Source: Necropsobacter massiliensis (GTDB lineage: Bacteria > Pseudomonadota > Gammaproteobacteria > Enterobacterales > Pasteurellaceae). From it: a stretch of 64,000 bases of DNA. The stretch is from positions 310,001-374,000 of the forward strand of contig NZ_LN776183.1 in assembly GCF_000827595.2 (NCBI RefSeq), given 5' to 3'. A program made the position numbers and the translations under genes. Positions 1-9,084 of this stretch are shown piece after piece (position 1 is the first letter of the stretch; every line of letters starts with the position of its first letter). The notes under the pieces are model-generated. The model saw only the letters and a program-made list of their open reading frames with translations. It was not told where the DNA came from and searched no databases.

Positions 1-1965
1 CATTTCTTCAATATGTTCCAGCGCATAAATTAATTTTTTAGCGATAGGATAAAATTCGGCCAGAAAACGAACATCCTGCTGCATGTGCTGCATGTTATTG
101 CGGTAGGCGCCCAGTGCGGAAATATAGCTGAGCAGCGAATAGTTCAGTTTCAGCAGTTCAAATCCTTCCTGTAGGTAATCCCGATAGCGTTTCGGCTCAT
201 TATTCATATTGGATAAGGTCGCACTCAAGGCAGTGGCGTATTCGTGAGCTTTGCGCCGCGCAATACGGTATTTCAGATTATCGCTTTTGCCAAACTGTAA
301 TTGGCTGATGATATACAACAAATAGCGCGCGTCGCTTTTAATTGCTTGACGAATCACTTTATTGAGCTGGAGATATTTCCAGTCCGGCCATAAATAAGAA
401 ACACCGAGCCAAGCGATAAAGGCACCGATTAAGGTGTCCAGCAGACGGGAATACAGTGCGCTGTGAATGTCGAAACCAATCACATCAAAGCTAATCAGCA
501 CTTGCAAGGTAATAAAAAAGGTGGAGAAGCTGTAATTGTTGGTTCGGAAAAAGAAAAATAGGGCGCTGGTGGCGACGATTAGCCCGAGCTGCAATTCAAT
601 CGTCGGTTGGGTATAAGGCAGGAGAGAACCGACGATTACACCTAAAATAGTGCCGACGATTCGCTGTTTCAGGCGCAGTTTGGTGGCGGAATAATTCGGT
701 TGACAGACAAACACCGCGGTAAGTAAAATCCAATATCCGCGATCGAGTCGAAAAAATTCCACAATCGCGCAGGAAATAAACACGACGATCGATAATCTGA
801 CGGCGTGGCGGAATAACTGTGAATCAAAACTGAGATGACTGCGGATAGCAAGCCAGATATTTTTTAATCCGGTAATCTGTTCCGTATGAATCTGTGCATT
901 TTCCGACCGCACTTTATCGGCGCTTTGTTCCTGTTCCAGATGTTTTAACTGCCAATCAACGCCTTGTAGATTATTGATTAGATGCTTAATGGCGATTAGC
1001 TGACGCGGTTCGACGGTTTTAAATTGCGCGTAATGTTCTAACGATTGATGAATGCCGGAAATGGCTTTTTCCAGCCGCGGATCATAACGATAAGCTCGAG
1101 TTTGTTGTAATCCGGTGGCAATATCGCGACAAGCCTGTGCCTGTAATTCAAGCAGGCGCTGAATGCGGAATATCAGATCGGTGTTTTTTAATTGTTCGGC
1201 AAGAATTTGATAATCAAAATGACTTGAATTGACGCGTTCATGAATTTCCTGTGCGGCAAAATAATATTTAATCATTTTACTGGTACGGCTGTGCCGATAT
1301 TGCCCCCGAATCCGGTAAAACAATGCCGTGCGGCAGGCATTAAACGCATTGATTAAATTACTGTTTTTCATTGCCAGCCGGATTTGTTTATTTTCCAGCT
1401 GTTCAATATCGTCCGGATCAAAAAACTGGGATTTGGTTTCTAGATATTCGGCTAGGGCGGTAAAAGAATGCGCCACATTTTCCTGTACCGGACGATTGGG
1501 AAAAAACAGATAAACTACGATAGTCACTGCGCTATAAAGCAAGGTGCCGCATAAAATAAGCAGCGGGTTGAGATACCACAGGGTGCCGGGAAAATAAGTC
1601 AGGGTGGTATAAAGCGCGATGACTAATGTGCCGAACGCGATGGTGCTGTAACGCTGACCGAGCGCGCCGAGCATGGTGACAATAAAGGTCAACATTGTCA
1701 TCAATAGCGTGAATTCAACACTTTTGCCCAGCGTGAGCTGTACGCTGAGCGAAGAAATGGAAAACGCAATTACGGTGAAAAAAATATTTTTCAGCCGCCC
1801 GGTCAGCCGGTTGTCCAAATCCACCAAGCCGCCGGCAATAATCCCCAGTACCAAGGGCATGCTCTGTTGGGAAATATCAAACCACCAGACTGTTACCGCC
1901 GCGATATTCACGGCGATAAAAATAGGGATCGTTGCAATGACTTTTGCGTTCAGCCAGTTATTCAT
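1..1965 (-). CDS. yccS: YccS-family inner membrane protein (FUSC type), C-terminus beyond window
   Basis: The frame is open from an ATG at 1965-1963 to the left edge, giving 655 residues with no stop, so the C-terminus lies outside the window. E. coli YccS is about 717 residues, so most of the protein is here. There are two blocks of hydrophobic helices, at about residues 10-145 and 375-500, each followed by a long hydrophilic stretch, which is the duplicated YccS/YhfK layout of the fusaric-acid-resistance superfamily. Its function is not established; efflux across the inner membrane is only suggested by the superfamily. It follows yccF by 14 bases on the same strand, as in E. coli, and is probably co-transcribed. 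Confidence 0.85.
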   Translation of the reverse strand, partial: MNNWLNAKVIATIPIFIAVNIAAVTVWWFDISQQSMPLVLGIIAGGLVDLDNRLTGRLKNIFFTVIAFSISSLSVQLTLGKSVEFTLLMTMLTFIVTMLGALGQRYSTIAFGTLVIALYTTLTYFPGTLWYLNPLLILCGTLLYSAVTIVVYLFFPNRPVQENVAHSFTALAEYLETKSQFFDPDDIEQLENKQIRLAMKNSNLINAFNACRTALFYRIRGQYRHSRTSKMIKYYFAAQEIHERVNSSHFDYQILAEQLKNTDLIFRIQRLLELQAQACRDIATGLQQTRAYRYDPRLEKAISGIHQSLEHYAQFKTVEPRQLIAIKHLINNLQGVDWQLKHLEQEQSADKVRSENAQIHTEQITGLKNIWLAIRSHLSFDSQLFRHAVRLSIVVFISCAIVEFFRLDRGYWILLTAVFVCQPNYSATKLRLKQRIVGTILGVIVGSLLPYTQPTIELQLGLIVATSALFFFFRTNNYSFSTFFITLQVLISFDVIGFDIHSALYSRLLDTLIGAFIAWLGVSYLWPDWKYLQLNKVIRQAIKSDARYLLYIISQLQFGKSDNLKYRIARRKAHEYATALSATLSNMNNEPKRYRDYLQEGFELLKLNYSLLSYISALGAYRNNMQHMQQDVRFLAEFYPIAKKLIYALEHIEEM

Positions 1966-1979
1966 GTGTTTCCTTGCGA

Positions 1980-2426
1980 TTATTGATTGCCAAGCCGTCG
2001 CTGCGCACTTTGTTGCCGAGCCAGTTCGGCAAGTGCTTTCGGCACCACGCGCTGACCAACGGGAAACAATGCGATCCCCGCCAATTTAAAGTTAGCCAAG
2101 CCGACGGGAATGCCGATAATGCTCAAACATTGGGTGACACCCGACATAATATGCAATAAACACAGCCACCAGCCGAATAATACGAACCAGACAATATTGA
2201 GTACGGAACCGAGCGTGTTGCCGGTCGCCGTTGTGGGTTCAAGGTATTTAACGTGAATAATATCGTTGCCGAACGGCACCAGCGACATTTTGGTGATTTC
2301 CCAGCAGCTGCGGGTATAAGGTAAGGTGATAATCAAGATGGCACTGGCGAAAGTCGCAAATAGCCAGCCTAATGTGGTTGCAAAGCCGCCGAGGATAAAA
2401 TTCAGAATATTTAATATTAACGCCAT
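1980..2426 (-). CDS. yccF: YccF family (DUF307) inner membrane protein
   Basis: This 148-residue protein has hydrophobic segments at about residues 5-35 and 70-105, and the YccF family pattern of glycine- and tryptophan-rich membrane helices. E. coli YccF has the same length. A good ribosome site (AAGGAG) precedes the ATG at 2426. It lies between mgsA and yccS on the same strand, as in E. coli except that helD is missing here. The family has no firm biochemical role. Confidence 0.85.
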   Translation of the reverse strand: MALILNILNFILGGFATTLGWLFATFASAILIITLPYTRSCWEITKMSLVPFGNDIIHVKYLEPTTATGNTLGSVLNIVWFVLFGWWLCLLHIMSGVTQCLSIIGIPVGLANFKLAGIALFPVGQRVVPKALAELARQQSAQRRLGNQ

Positions 2427-2437
2427 ACTTTCTCCTT

Positions 2438-2464
2438 AAAGTGCGGTTATTTTAACCGCACTTT
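2438..2464. terminator. Inverted uptake-signal hairpin between mgsA and yccF
   Basis: The arms AAAGTGCGGTTA (2438-2449) and TAACCGCACTTT (2453-2464) form a perfect 12-bp stem with a TTT loop. Each arm contains one uptake signal. The stop codon of mgsA (2449-2447) lies inside the stem, and the yccF ribosome site follows directly, so any termination must be partial if mgsA and yccF share a transcript. Confidence 0.6.
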
Positions 2465-2904
2465 TAGATAGTCCGCATAGTCGGGAATGCGAATATCGAT
2501 AGTCTGGTTAAAATAAGGGGAACTTATGATAAAATCAGCGCTGGCCATATTCATTGCAATCGGGATATTCCAGACGGTTGCAATGCGCATCAGCGCTTTG
2601 ACATCCGGGTCGTGCGGTACGGCATTCATCGGATCCCAGAAAAAATCAGCAAATCAATACGTTGTTCAGCGATTAAACCGCCGAGTTGTTGGTCGCCACC
2701 CATCGGTCCGCTAAGCAGATTGGTGATGGTCAGACCGGTTTCTTTGCTGATAAGAGCGCCGGTGGTGCCGGTGGCGTACAGTCGGTGCGGGTGTAATAAA
2801 GTGCGGTTGTTTTTGCACCAGTTTATTAGATCCTGTTTGCAGTGATCATGGGCAACCAGCGCAATGTGTTTGGCTGCTGCTAATTGACGGGTTGTACTTT
2901 GCAT
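2447..2904 (-). pseudogene. mgsA: Methylglyoxal synthase, interrupted by a one-base frameshift
   Basis: Two minus-strand frames together match MgsA from end to end. The first (2904-2626) gives the N-terminal 92 codons with AHDHCK and the GPMGGDQQ motif holding the catalytic Asp. The second (from about 2640 to 2447) gives PHDPDVKAL and the C-terminus. They meet at a run of six A on the plus strand (2640-2645). One more base there would restore [13 protein letters not shown] and a 152-residue protein, the E. coli length. The enzyme turns dihydroxyacetone phosphate into methylglyoxal as a phosphate-recycling bypass of glycolysis. As written it would end in SGIR and lack part of the active site. 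A homopolymer sequencing error is a real alternative. The last codons, KVRLK, are encoded by an uptake signal. Confidence 0.85.
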
Positions 2905-2975
2905 AGCGTCTCCATAATAAAAAAGTGAGCAACCAAGCCCACTTTAAGATCAGAACAGATAAGCATCAAAACAAA

Positions 2976-3632
2976 TTATTTTTGTTTTTTCGCCCAATCA
3001 AGGAAGCGGGCTTGGGTGTCTTTATCCGCTTGCTGGAACCAGTATTGCAGTTGTTGTTCAGCGACGTTTTCACCTTGCACCACGACTTTGCCTTTTTGCG
3101 CTTTGGAAAAGCCCGGTACGGCGGCAGGAATTGCGCTGGTCGCCAATGAAGGCACGGAAGCTGTCGCGCCGGAGGCATTATATTCGGAAAGATTTTCGAT
3201 TAAATTGGCGCCCGGCAGAAAGCCTTCCTGTTTTAACGCGTCCTGTTTGTTTGCGATTGCTTTGCCGGAAACGGTTTTAATGATAATTTCCGGTTTTTGG
3301 TTGAACATAGAGGCATCGCGTTCGGTTTCAATGTGGGGAGCGGAGATTACGATATCTTCCGTGCTGCCTTGAAAAGTGACTACAACCGGGTTGGATTCGA
3401 ATAACGAACGATCGGAACCGGATTTCACCACCTCACTGACGCGAACGACAACCTGATGGGTCTGAGTATCATTAACATTAAAAGATTTGGTCGATTTTAA
3501 TAATGACTTGCTTGCTTTTTGTCCGTCGATAGCCAGAAAATCAACGTTTGACGAGCTGCTCACAACACCGGCAAAACTTGCTGTGCTGGTTAATAAAGCT
3601 GCGGTAGCCAATGCAGCGAAACGAAATTTCAT
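2976..3632 (-). CDS. yccT: YccT/CsgI-type periplasmic protein (DUF2057)
   Basis: The 218-residue product starts with a clear signal peptide (MKFRFAALATAALLTSTASFA), so it should be periplasmic. Its length and overall pattern fit the DUF2057 family, whose E. coli member (220 residues) is next to mgsA and has been linked to control of curli assembly. No curli genes are in this window, so that role should not be carried over. The ATG at 3632 has a GGAGCAAG ribosome site. It is head-to-head with acyP. Confidence 0.82.
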   Translation of the reverse strand: MKFRFAALATAALLTSTASFAGVVSSSSNVDFLAIDGQKASKSLLKSTKSFNVNDTQTHQVVVRVSEVVKSGSDRSLFESNPVVVTFQGSTEDIVISAPHIETERDASMFNQKPEIIIKTVSGKAIANKQDALKQEGFLPGANLIENLSEYNASGATASVPSLATSAIPAAVPGFSKAQKGKVVVQGENVAEQQLQYWFQQADKDTQARFLDWAKKQK

Positions 3633-3669
3633 ACTTGCTCCTCTATGATGGGAATAATGTCTTTTAATT

Positions 3670-3698
3670 CTAACGCACTCTATTCGATAAAGCGTTAG
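3670..3698. promoter_or_regulatory. Inverted repeat between yccT and acyP
   Basis: CTAACGC (3670-3676) and GCGTTAG (3692-3698) form a perfect 7-bp inverted repeat with 15 bases between, in the divergent promoter region. I cannot name a regulator. It could be an operator for one or both genes or a chance repeat. Confidence 0.25.
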
Positions 3699-3808
3699 CC
3701 GTATGCTATTCTAATTTAAGAAAAATGGAAATAGGAAAATTCATTTTCAGCAAAAATTTTTACTTTTTACCTGATTTGAGCGGGTATCGGCAAGTGACGG
3801 AGGAAACT

Positions 3809-4081
3809 ATGTTGAAGAAACAATTTACGGTTTATGGCGTGGTACAGGGTGTCGGTTTTCGTTTTTTTACTTGGCGCGAGGCGGTTAAAATCGGTGTGAG
3901 CGGCATGGTCAGAAATTTATCCGACGGCAGCGTTCAGGTTGTAGCGATCGGTTCGCAATCTCAGCTTGACGCGTTACGTCGCTTTCTGCAACAAGGGCCG
4001 AGAACTGCTGTAGTGGAACGGGTTGTCGAGCAGGATTATCACGGCGAACAGCAATTTGAGGGGTTTTCTGTACGCCGTTAG
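3809..4081 (+). CDS. acyP: Acylphosphatase
   Basis: This is a small cytosolic enzyme that hydrolyses acyl phosphates. The frame stays open upstream to 3725, but the ATG at 3809 has a strong AGGAGGA-like site (3797-3806) and gives 90 residues, the normal family size. The family signatures are both present: GVVQGVGFRFF, carrying the phosphate-binding Arg, and GMVRNLSDGSVQV, carrying the catalytic Asn. In E. coli the gene (yccX) faces away from tusE, as here. Its 3' end overlaps the convergent permease gene by four bases. Confidence 0.93.
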   Translation: MLKKQFTVYGVVQGVGFRFFTWREAVKIGVSGMVRNLSDGSVQVVAIGSQSQLDALRRFLQQGPRTAVVERVVEQDYHGEQQFEGFSVRR

Positions 4082-4902
4082 TGCTGTTTCAATTTGCTGT
4101 AAACTAATGAAAGCAGAAAGAAAATTGCCTGTAACAGGATAATGCAGGCACCGGTAGCACCGTCAATGTGATAGCTGATAATGGTACCCAGAATACTTGT
4201 TGTCACTGACACCGAGACGGCGATAAGCAGCATATTATCGAAGCGTTTGCTAAGGGTGTAAGCGGTAATTCCCGGGGAAATCAGCATGGCGACCACCAAA
4301 ATTACGCCGACCACCTGCATCGCGCTGATAATCGTCAGAGCCAGTAATATCAATAAGCCGTAATGCAGCAGCCGCGGAGACAAGCCCGCCACCCGCGCAT
4401 GGCTGGGATCAAAACAATACAGCAGAAAATCCCGTCGTTTCAGCAAAATGATCAGTAAAATCAGCGCGGCGGTAATAAAGGTTTGCCATAATTCGGCGGA
4501 ACTGACACCGAGCAGATTGCCGAACAAGATGTGCATGAGATGTTGGTCCGTATCTACTTTGGTAAACAGCACCAACCCTAATGCAAACATACCGGAAAAG
4601 ACTATGCCCATTACGGTGTCTTCTTTGATGCGGCTATTTTCTTTTAAATAACCGATACTCAACGCACAAGCCAGACCAGAACCGAACGCCCCGACGGCAA
4701 GCGGCAGACCGAGCCAGTAGGCCAGTACGATGCCGGGAAGTACCGCATGAGAAACCGCATCGCCCATCAACGCCCAGCCTTTCAGAATCAAATAGCAAGA
4801 CAGTACGGCACAGATCACCGCCACAATAAGCGCGGTTAGTAGCGCATTTTGCATGAACGGGTAGCTGAACGGTTCAAGAAACCAGTTGAAGACGTTATTC
4901 AC
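4078..4902 (-). CDS. sitD: Metal ABC transporter permease, SitD/YfeD type
   Basis: A 274-residue integral membrane protein of the ABC-3 (ZnuB/SitC/SitD) family with eight or so hydrophobic helices. I place the start at a GTG (4902-4900) because AGGAGGT sits five bases upstream; the longer frame to 4926 would overlap the upstream gene more and lacks such a site. It overlaps sitC by eight bases, so translation is probably coupled. The motif SHAVLPGI and the C-terminal GATGACIILLQA match the family. It would form a heterodimeric membrane channel with SitC. Confidence 0.88.
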   Translation of the reverse strand: MNNVFNWFLEPFSYPFMQNALLTALIVAVICAVLSCYLILKGWALMGDAVSHAVLPGIVLAYWLGLPLAVGAFGSGLACALSIGYLKENSRIKEDTVMGIVFSGMFALGLVLFTKVDTDQHLMHILFGNLLGVSSAELWQTFITAALILLIILLKRRDFLLYCFDPSHARVAGLSPRLLHYGLLILLALTIISAMQVVGVILVVAMLISPGITAYTLSKRFDNMLLIAVSVSVTTSILGTIISYHIDGATGACIILLQAIFFLLSLVYSKLKQH

Positions 4903-5752
4903 GGCGCACCTCCTGCACGACGGCACGTTTTTGTGCGAGCAAACCGTATTTCGGCGAAAACAGGAACGCTGTTAGAAAAAGTGCGGTCTGAAAACAGACA
5001 ATTAATCCGCCAGTGGCGCCGTCCAAATAATAGCTGACATAAACGCCCAATGCACTGGTTACGATACCCAATGAGACCGCAATAATGACCAGTGTTTTAA
5101 AGCGATCGGTCAATAAATAGGCCGTCGCGCCGGGAGTGATTACCATGGCGATCACTAATATGGCGCCGACAGTTTGTAATGCGGCGACCACGCAGGCGCT
5201 GAGTAAAACAAAAAAGAGCAGTTTATAATAAAACGGCGATAATCCGACAGACGCAGCATGAGTTTCATCAAAGAAAACCAGCAACAGATCTTTCCAGAAC
5301 ATTAATAGCAAAATCAGGCAGATCGCGATGATGATAGCCACTTGAACAATATCTTCATCAGCAATACCAAGAATATTGCCTAAGATAATTTCCTGTACGT
5401 TAACCGAGGTCGGGTTTAACGAGATAATCAATAAACCGACGGCGAAAAACGTGGTAAAGATAAAGCCGATAATAGCGTCTTCGCGTAATGCCGAGATAGA
5501 TTTGATCCACAGAATAGAAAGTGCGGCTAAAATTCCGGCAAAAAATGCACCCAGCGCATAGGGAAGGGCAAGCGAATAGGCAATGGCAACGCCGGGAACT
5601 ACCGAGTGAGATAGCGCATCGCCAATCAGCGACCAGCCTTTCAGCATTAAATAGGCGGATAAAAAAGCACAGATGCCACCCACGGTTGCGCTTAATATCA
5701 GCGCTTTTAGCATGTAATCATAGGAAAACGGTTCAAGTAAAATCGCTAGCAT
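4895..5752 (-). CDS. sitC: Metal ABC transporter permease, SitC/YfeC type
   Basis: A 285-residue ABC-3 family permease, clearly related to its downstream neighbour (both have SH.V.PG and DGATG..I motifs), with about eight transmembrane segments. It is the second membrane subunit of the Mn/Fe importer. It overlaps the ATPase gene by seven bases (5746-5752) and the next permease by eight, typical of a tightly coupled operon. Members of this family with two permeases are the Sit/Yfe type rather than Znu, which has one. Confidence 0.88.
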   Translation of the reverse strand: MLAILLEPFSYDYMLKALILSATVGGICAFLSAYLMLKGWSLIGDALSHSVVPGVAIAYSLALPYALGAFFAGILAALSILWIKSISALREDAIIGFIFTTFFAVGLLIISLNPTSVNVQEIILGNILGIADEDIVQVAIIIAICLILLLMFWKDLLLVFFDETHAASVGLSPFYYKLLFFVLLSACVVAALQTVGAILVIAMVITPGATAYLLTDRFKTLVIIAVSLGIVTSALGVYVSYYLDGATGGLIVCFQTALFLTAFLFSPKYGLLAQKRAVVQEVRRE

Positions 5753-6675
5753 GGAGGGTTTTCCTTCGGTCGCCGGTTTTTTTCGCGCGCTGTTACAACA
5801 GCATGTTCTTTGATAATCGGTGCGGGTGGATCATTTTTAGTTTGTCCGTAAAATACCGCCGGTAACTCGTCATCGGTCAATACCGTCACCGCGCGACTGT
5901 CTTCATCATCATGCAAATCGCGTCCCAGCAGCTTGACATTGCGCAGCACACCGCCGAAAACCAATTCAAGGTGCTGCTGGGTAAAGGTGGTTTCGGTGCT
6001 GCCTTTTGCCAACACAGTGCGGTTAATCATGACGACCTGATCACAATAATCCGGCACGGAGCCCAAATTATGGGTGGAAACCAGAATGAGATAGCCTTCG
6101 GTGCGTAATTGTGCCAGTAACTCCATGATTGCGTTTTCCGTTTGCACGTCGACGCCGGTAAAAGGCTCGTCCAGTAAAATGATTCGACTTTGCTGTGCCA
6201 ACGCGCGGGCAAGAAAAACGCGTTTTTTCTGACCACCCGACAATTCACCGATTTGTCGTTCAGCCAAGTGTTCAATACCAACCCGCTGCATGGCGCGCTG
6301 AACTTCCTGTTTATCGACGGTTTTCGGTATTCGCAGGAAGTTCATATAGCCGTAGCGCCCCATCATAACCACATCATAAACGGAAACAGGAAACTGCCAG
6401 TCCACATCTTCGCTTTGCGGGACATAGGCCACCATATTCCGTTTTAGTGCTTTGGCGATAGGCAGCCCGCACAGTTGGATTGTGCCTTGCTGCGGTTTGA
6501 TTAATCCCATCAGACTTTTAAACAGGGTGGATTTTCCACTGCCGTTTACCCCGACTAAGGCACAGGTCGTGCCGCCCTGCAATTCAAATGATACATCATA
6601 AATAGCAGTGTGACCGTTGTTGTAACGTACCGTTACGTTGTCAACGTAAATTGAGGCCGGGGTTTGAGACGACAT
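5746..6675 (-). CDS. sitB: Metal ABC transporter ATP-binding protein, SitB/YfeB type
   Basis: The 309-residue protein has a Walker [10 protein letters not shown] (about residue 42), the ABC signature LSGGQKKR, and the Walker [13 protein letters not shown]. It powers the SitC/SitD channel from the cytoplasmic side. The C-terminal tail after about residue 245 is longer than in many relatives and polar; I see no domain in it. Its ATG shares one base with the stop of sitA. A role in Mn/Fe import is inferred from the binding-protein gene next door. Confidence 0.92.
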   Translation of the reverse strand: MSSQTPASIYVDNVTVRYNNGHTAIYDVSFELQGGTTCALVGVNGSGKSTLFKSLMGLIKPQQGTIQLCGLPIAKALKRNMVAYVPQSEDVDWQFPVSVYDVVMMGRYGYMNFLRIPKTVDKQEVQRAMQRVGIEHLAERQIGELSGGQKKRVFLARALAQQSRIILLDEPFTGVDVQTENAIMELLAQLRTEGYLILVSTHNLGSVPDYCDQVVMINRTVLAKGSTETTFTQQHLELVFGGVLRNVKLLGRDLHDDEDSRAVTVLTDDELPAVFYGQTKNDPPAPIIKEHAVVTAREKNRRPKENPPC

Positions 6676-7556
6676 TATTTTTCAAATCCTTTTACAATGG
6701 TGGTAACAGTGGTGTTCAGCAAATCAATGTAAGTTGGTACCGGTCCTTCAGCATTAGATAAGGAATCTACATAAAGCACGCCACCGTATTTCGCACCGCT
6801 TTCTTTTGCTACTTGCTGTGCCGGTTTCGGAGAAATTGTACTTTCACTGAATACTACCGGAATATGATGTTTTTTGACTAGATCGATCATATGGCGCACT
6901 TGTTGTGGCGTACCTTGCTGCTCCGCATTAATCGGCCATAAATAGACTTCCTGTAAACCGTAATCCTGTGCTAGATAACTGAATGCGCCTTCACTGGTTG
7001 CCAGCCAGCGCTGCTGTTGCGGAATTTGTGCCAGTTTTTTGCGCAACGGTTCATCTAACGCTTTGATTTTCTGTGCATAATTTTCCGCATTACGGCGATA
7101 AGTGTCCGCATTTTTCGGATCGTATTTAACTAACGCATTTTTAATGTTTTCAATATAGATAAGCGCGTTAGTCGGTGACATCCAAGCATGTGGATTCGGT
7201 GCGTCTTTATAAGGACCTTCAAAAATTGAAATCGGCGTAATCCCTTCGGTTACGACTACGGACGGCTTATCCTGCACGTTCTGGAAAAAGCGCTCAAACC
7301 AGCGTTCCAGATTCAAACCGTTCCATAAAACGAGATCGGCAGACTGAGTTTTTACAATGTCTTTCGGAGTTGGTTCATAATCATGAATTTCTGCGCCAGG
7401 TTTTGTAATAGACTCGACCGTCGCTGCATCACCGGCGACATTCTGCGCAATATCCTGAATAATGGTAAAAGTCGTAATCACTTTAAATTTGGCATAGCTG
7501 GGCAGGCTGGATAAGGTTAAAAGTGCGGCACTAATTAGTATTAATAAACGTGACAT
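6675..7556 (-). CDS. sitA: Periplasmic metal-binding protein of Mn/Fe ABC transporter, SitA/YfeA type
   Basis: I start at the ATG 7556-7554, preceded by AAGGAGAAATT, which yields 293 residues beginning with a signal peptide ([20 protein letters not shown]). The frame extends 28 codons further upstream, but that part covers the promoter. The four expected metal ligands of cluster A-I binding proteins are visible: His58 (EIHDYEP), His123 (NPHAWMSP), Glu238 (FSEST) and Asp264 (YVDS). This His-His-Glu-Asp set, with no His-rich loop, points to manganese or ferrous iron rather than zinc. First gene of sitABCD; a Fur-type site sits at its promoter. Confidence 0.92.
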   Translation of the reverse strand: MSRLLILISAALLTLSSLPSYAKFKVITTFTIIQDIAQNVAGDAATVESITKPGAEIHDYEPTPKDIVKTQSADLVLWNGLNLERWFERFFQNVQDKPSVVVTEGITPISIFEGPYKDAPNPHAWMSPTNALIYIENIKNALVKYDPKNADTYRRNAENYAQKIKALDEPLRKKLAQIPQQQRWLATSEGAFSYLAQDYGLQEVYLWPINAEQQGTPQQVRHMIDLVKKHHIPVVFSESTISPKPAQQVAKESGAKYGGVLYVDSLSNAEGPVPTYIDLLNTTVTTIVKGFEK

Positions 7557-7595
7557 AATTTCTCCTTTAAAGATTAAGTTATTAAGTGCCAGCAC

Positions 7596-7624
7596 ATTAT
7601 ACAAGGTTATTTTATATTTGTAAA
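7596..7624 (-). promoter_or_regulatory. sigma-70 promoter of sitABCD
   Basis: On the minus strand TTTACA (7624-7619) and TATAAT (7601-7596) are separated by exactly 17 bases, five of six and six of six matches to consensus. Transcription would begin near 7588, about 30 bases before the sitA ATG. Confidence 0.8.
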
Positions 7625-7639
7625 TGATAATGATTATCA
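7625..7639. promoter_or_regulatory. Fur-type operator of sitABCD
   Basis: TGATAATGATTATCA is a perfect 7-1-7 inverted repeat equal to the minimal Fur consensus (TGATAAT-N-ATTATCA). It directly abuts the -35 box of sitA, so bound Fur with iron (or possibly Mur/manganese) should block RNA polymerase. It lies ten bases past the tusE stop codon. Confidence 0.85.
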
Positions 7640-7648
7640 ATTTTTAAA

Positions 7649-7981
7649 TTATAAACATTTTGCAGGTTTGGGTAATCCGGCGAGTTTCGTCGCTTGTTTT
7701 GCTGGTCCGTCCGGAAAAAGACGCTGTAAATAACGGCTGTTTCCTTTTTCCTCACCCAGTTTTTGCGCCATGGCTTTTACCAACATGCGGATTGCTGGCG
7801 AGGTTTTATATTCCTGATAAAACGCCCGTACAAAATGGATTACTTCCCAATGAGCCTCGCTTAGCTCCAGCTTTTCCTGCCGGGCGATAGCTAAAGTGAC
7901 ATCGGGATTCCATTGGTTCAGATCAAGCAAGTAGCCGTCCGAATCCGTTTCAAGTTGTCGATTATTTACGATTAACATCAT
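7649..7981 (-). CDS. tusE: Sulfur relay protein TusE (DsrC family)
   Basis: The 110-residue protein matches TusE, the last carrier in the TusABCDE relay that hands sulfur to MnmA for 2-thiouridine in tRNA. The conserved C-terminal Cys is next to last (PAKCL), and the TusE core [15 protein letters not shown] and [10 protein letters not shown] is present. The start is one of two adjacent ATGs (7981 or 7978); I see no strong ribosome site. The pair tusE-yccA is conserved with E. coli. Confidence 0.92.
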   Translation of the reverse strand: MMLIVNNRQLETDSDGYLLDLNQWNPDVTLAIARQEKLELSEAHWEVIHFVRAFYQEYKTSPAIRMLVKAMAQKLGEEKGNSRYLQRLFPDGPAKQATKLAGLPKPAKCL

Positions 7982-8017
7982 TTTTACACTATACCAAATG
8001 TCTTTATTATACAGAAA

Positions 8018-8035
8018 CGCCCCTGTAAAGGGGCG
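8018..8035. terminator. Hairpin between yccA and tusE
   Basis: CGCCCCT (8018-8024) and AGGGGCG (8029-8035) pair perfectly around a GTAA loop. On the minus strand it follows yccA and precedes a short TTTCTGT, so it is a weak terminator at best. A TATAAT follows on the minus strand (8011-8006) and may serve tusE. Confidence 0.5.
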
Positions 8036-8060
8036 CTGAATTTACCTATTGAACCGATAA

Positions 8061-8723
8061 TTAATCATCGCTACCGAAAATACGCAATAAGTTTAACAAA
8101 CTGACAAAAATATTGTACAGCGAGACGTACAAACTGACCGTCGCGCGAATATAATTGGTTTCGCCGCCGTGCACGATATTACTGGTTTCATATAAAATAG
8201 CCATACTTGAGAAGACGATGAATAATGCACTTAAGGCAACATAAAATCCCGGCACATTAAAAAAGAAACTGGCAATCATTCCGACGACTAGCACGATAAA
8301 AAGGGTAAACATCATGCCGGATAGGAACGACATATCTTTTTTAGTGGTTAACACATAAGCAGAACAGGCAAAAAATACCGCCGCAGTACCGGCTAACGCA
8401 AATACGATAAGCTCACCTAATCCTGCACCGACATAAGCGTTTAATATCGGGCCGAGAGAGTAGCCCAGAAATCCGGTCAGTGCAAATGTGGACAGAATCC
8501 CCCATCCGCTGTTTGCTAATGCGTTATTTAAGAACAGCAACCCGTAAAAACCGACCAATAGAATACCGTAATGTAATGGCGGCAGATTTAATGCCATTGC
8601 AGCAAATGCGACAACGGCGGAGAAAGTCAGCGTTAAAGCAAGCAGAAAATAAGTGTTACGTAATACTTTATTCGTTGCTAAAACCGATTGTTCTCTGGTG
8701 TCAACAATAATTCGTGATTGCAT
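8061..8723 (-). CDS. yccA: YccA, BAX-inhibitor-1 family membrane protein
   Basis: A 220-residue protein with seven hydrophobic helices, the size and layout of E. coli YccA (219), a substrate and modulator of the membrane protease FtsH. The final helix ends in LLRIFGSDD, close to the E. coli ending. The ATG at 8723 has an AGGAGA site. It is followed on the chromosome by a serine tRNA, as E. coli yccA is by serT. Confidence 0.92.
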   Translation of the reverse strand: MQSRIIVDTREQSVLATNKVLRNTYFLLALTLTFSAVVAFAAMALNLPPLHYGILLVGFYGLLFLNNALANSGWGILSTFALTGFLGYSLGPILNAYVGAGLGELIVFALAGTAAVFFACSAYVLTTKKDMSFLSGMMFTLFIVLVVGMIASFFFNVPGFYVALSALFIVFSSMAILYETSNIVHGGETNYIRATVSLYVSLYNIFVSLLNLLRIFGSDD

Positions 8724-8878
8724 AAAATCTCCTGTTTAATAATAAAAGCGCTCTGCCATAAAGTAATGGCTAACCTATTAAAAGTCAATGTACTAGTGAG
8801 ATCTTTTTTCAGCGCTATTGTTTGAAATCCGCCCGAAACGAATAAATTATCGTCTTTTAATGCGCTAACTATTATTTT

Positions 8879-8908
8879 TTGATTTACTCCCTCTGTTATC
8901 TGTACTAT
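8879..8908 (+). promoter_or_regulatory. Putative promoter of the serine tRNA
   Basis: TTGATT (8879-8884) and TACTAT (8903-8908) are 18 bases apart, 18 bases upstream of the mature tRNA. The rest of 8724-8926 shows no gene I can support. Confidence 0.5.
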
Positions 8909-8926
8909 ATTTTGTACAACCAAAAC

Positions 8927-9016
8927 GGAGGAATGGTCGAGTGGCCGAAGGCACCGGTTTCGAAAACCGGCGAGGGTTTACGCCCTCCGTGAGTTCGAAT
9001 CTCACTTCCTCCGCCA
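8927..9016 (+). tRNA. tRNA-Ser(CGA)
   Basis: The 90-base sequence folds as a class II tRNA. The acceptor stem GGAGGAA pairs with TTCCTCC, followed by G and an encoded CCA. The anticodon stem CCGGT/ACCGG holds the loop TTCGAAA, giving anticodon CGA, which reads UCG. The long variable arm CGAGGGTTTACGCCCTCCG and the T arm GTGAG-TTCGAAT-CTCAC are clear. In E. coli the tRNA at this place is serT (UGA), so the position is kept but the anticodon differs. Confidence 0.97.
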
Positions 9017-9084
9017 TTTTTTGATAAGGTTGTAAGTTAAAGGTCTTTGGACTTAATAACTTACGGCTTATATCCTTACTAGTA

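Noticed and set aside
1673-2089. A 138-residue plus-strand frame across yccS and yccF
   Set aside because: It overlaps two genuine minus-strand genes and resembles nothing I know.
2447-2629. An independent 60-residue gene after the mgsA first half
   Set aside because: Its sequence is the C-terminal part of methylglyoxal synthase in a shifted frame, with no ribosome site.
8678-8923. An 81-residue minus-strand frame upstream of yccA
   Set aside because: It overlaps the yccA start out of frame and covers the tRNA promoter, with no recognisable features.
8927-9084. A tRNA-linked integration site
   Set aside because: No integrase, no repeated tRNA 3' end and no foreign-looking genes follow the tRNA.
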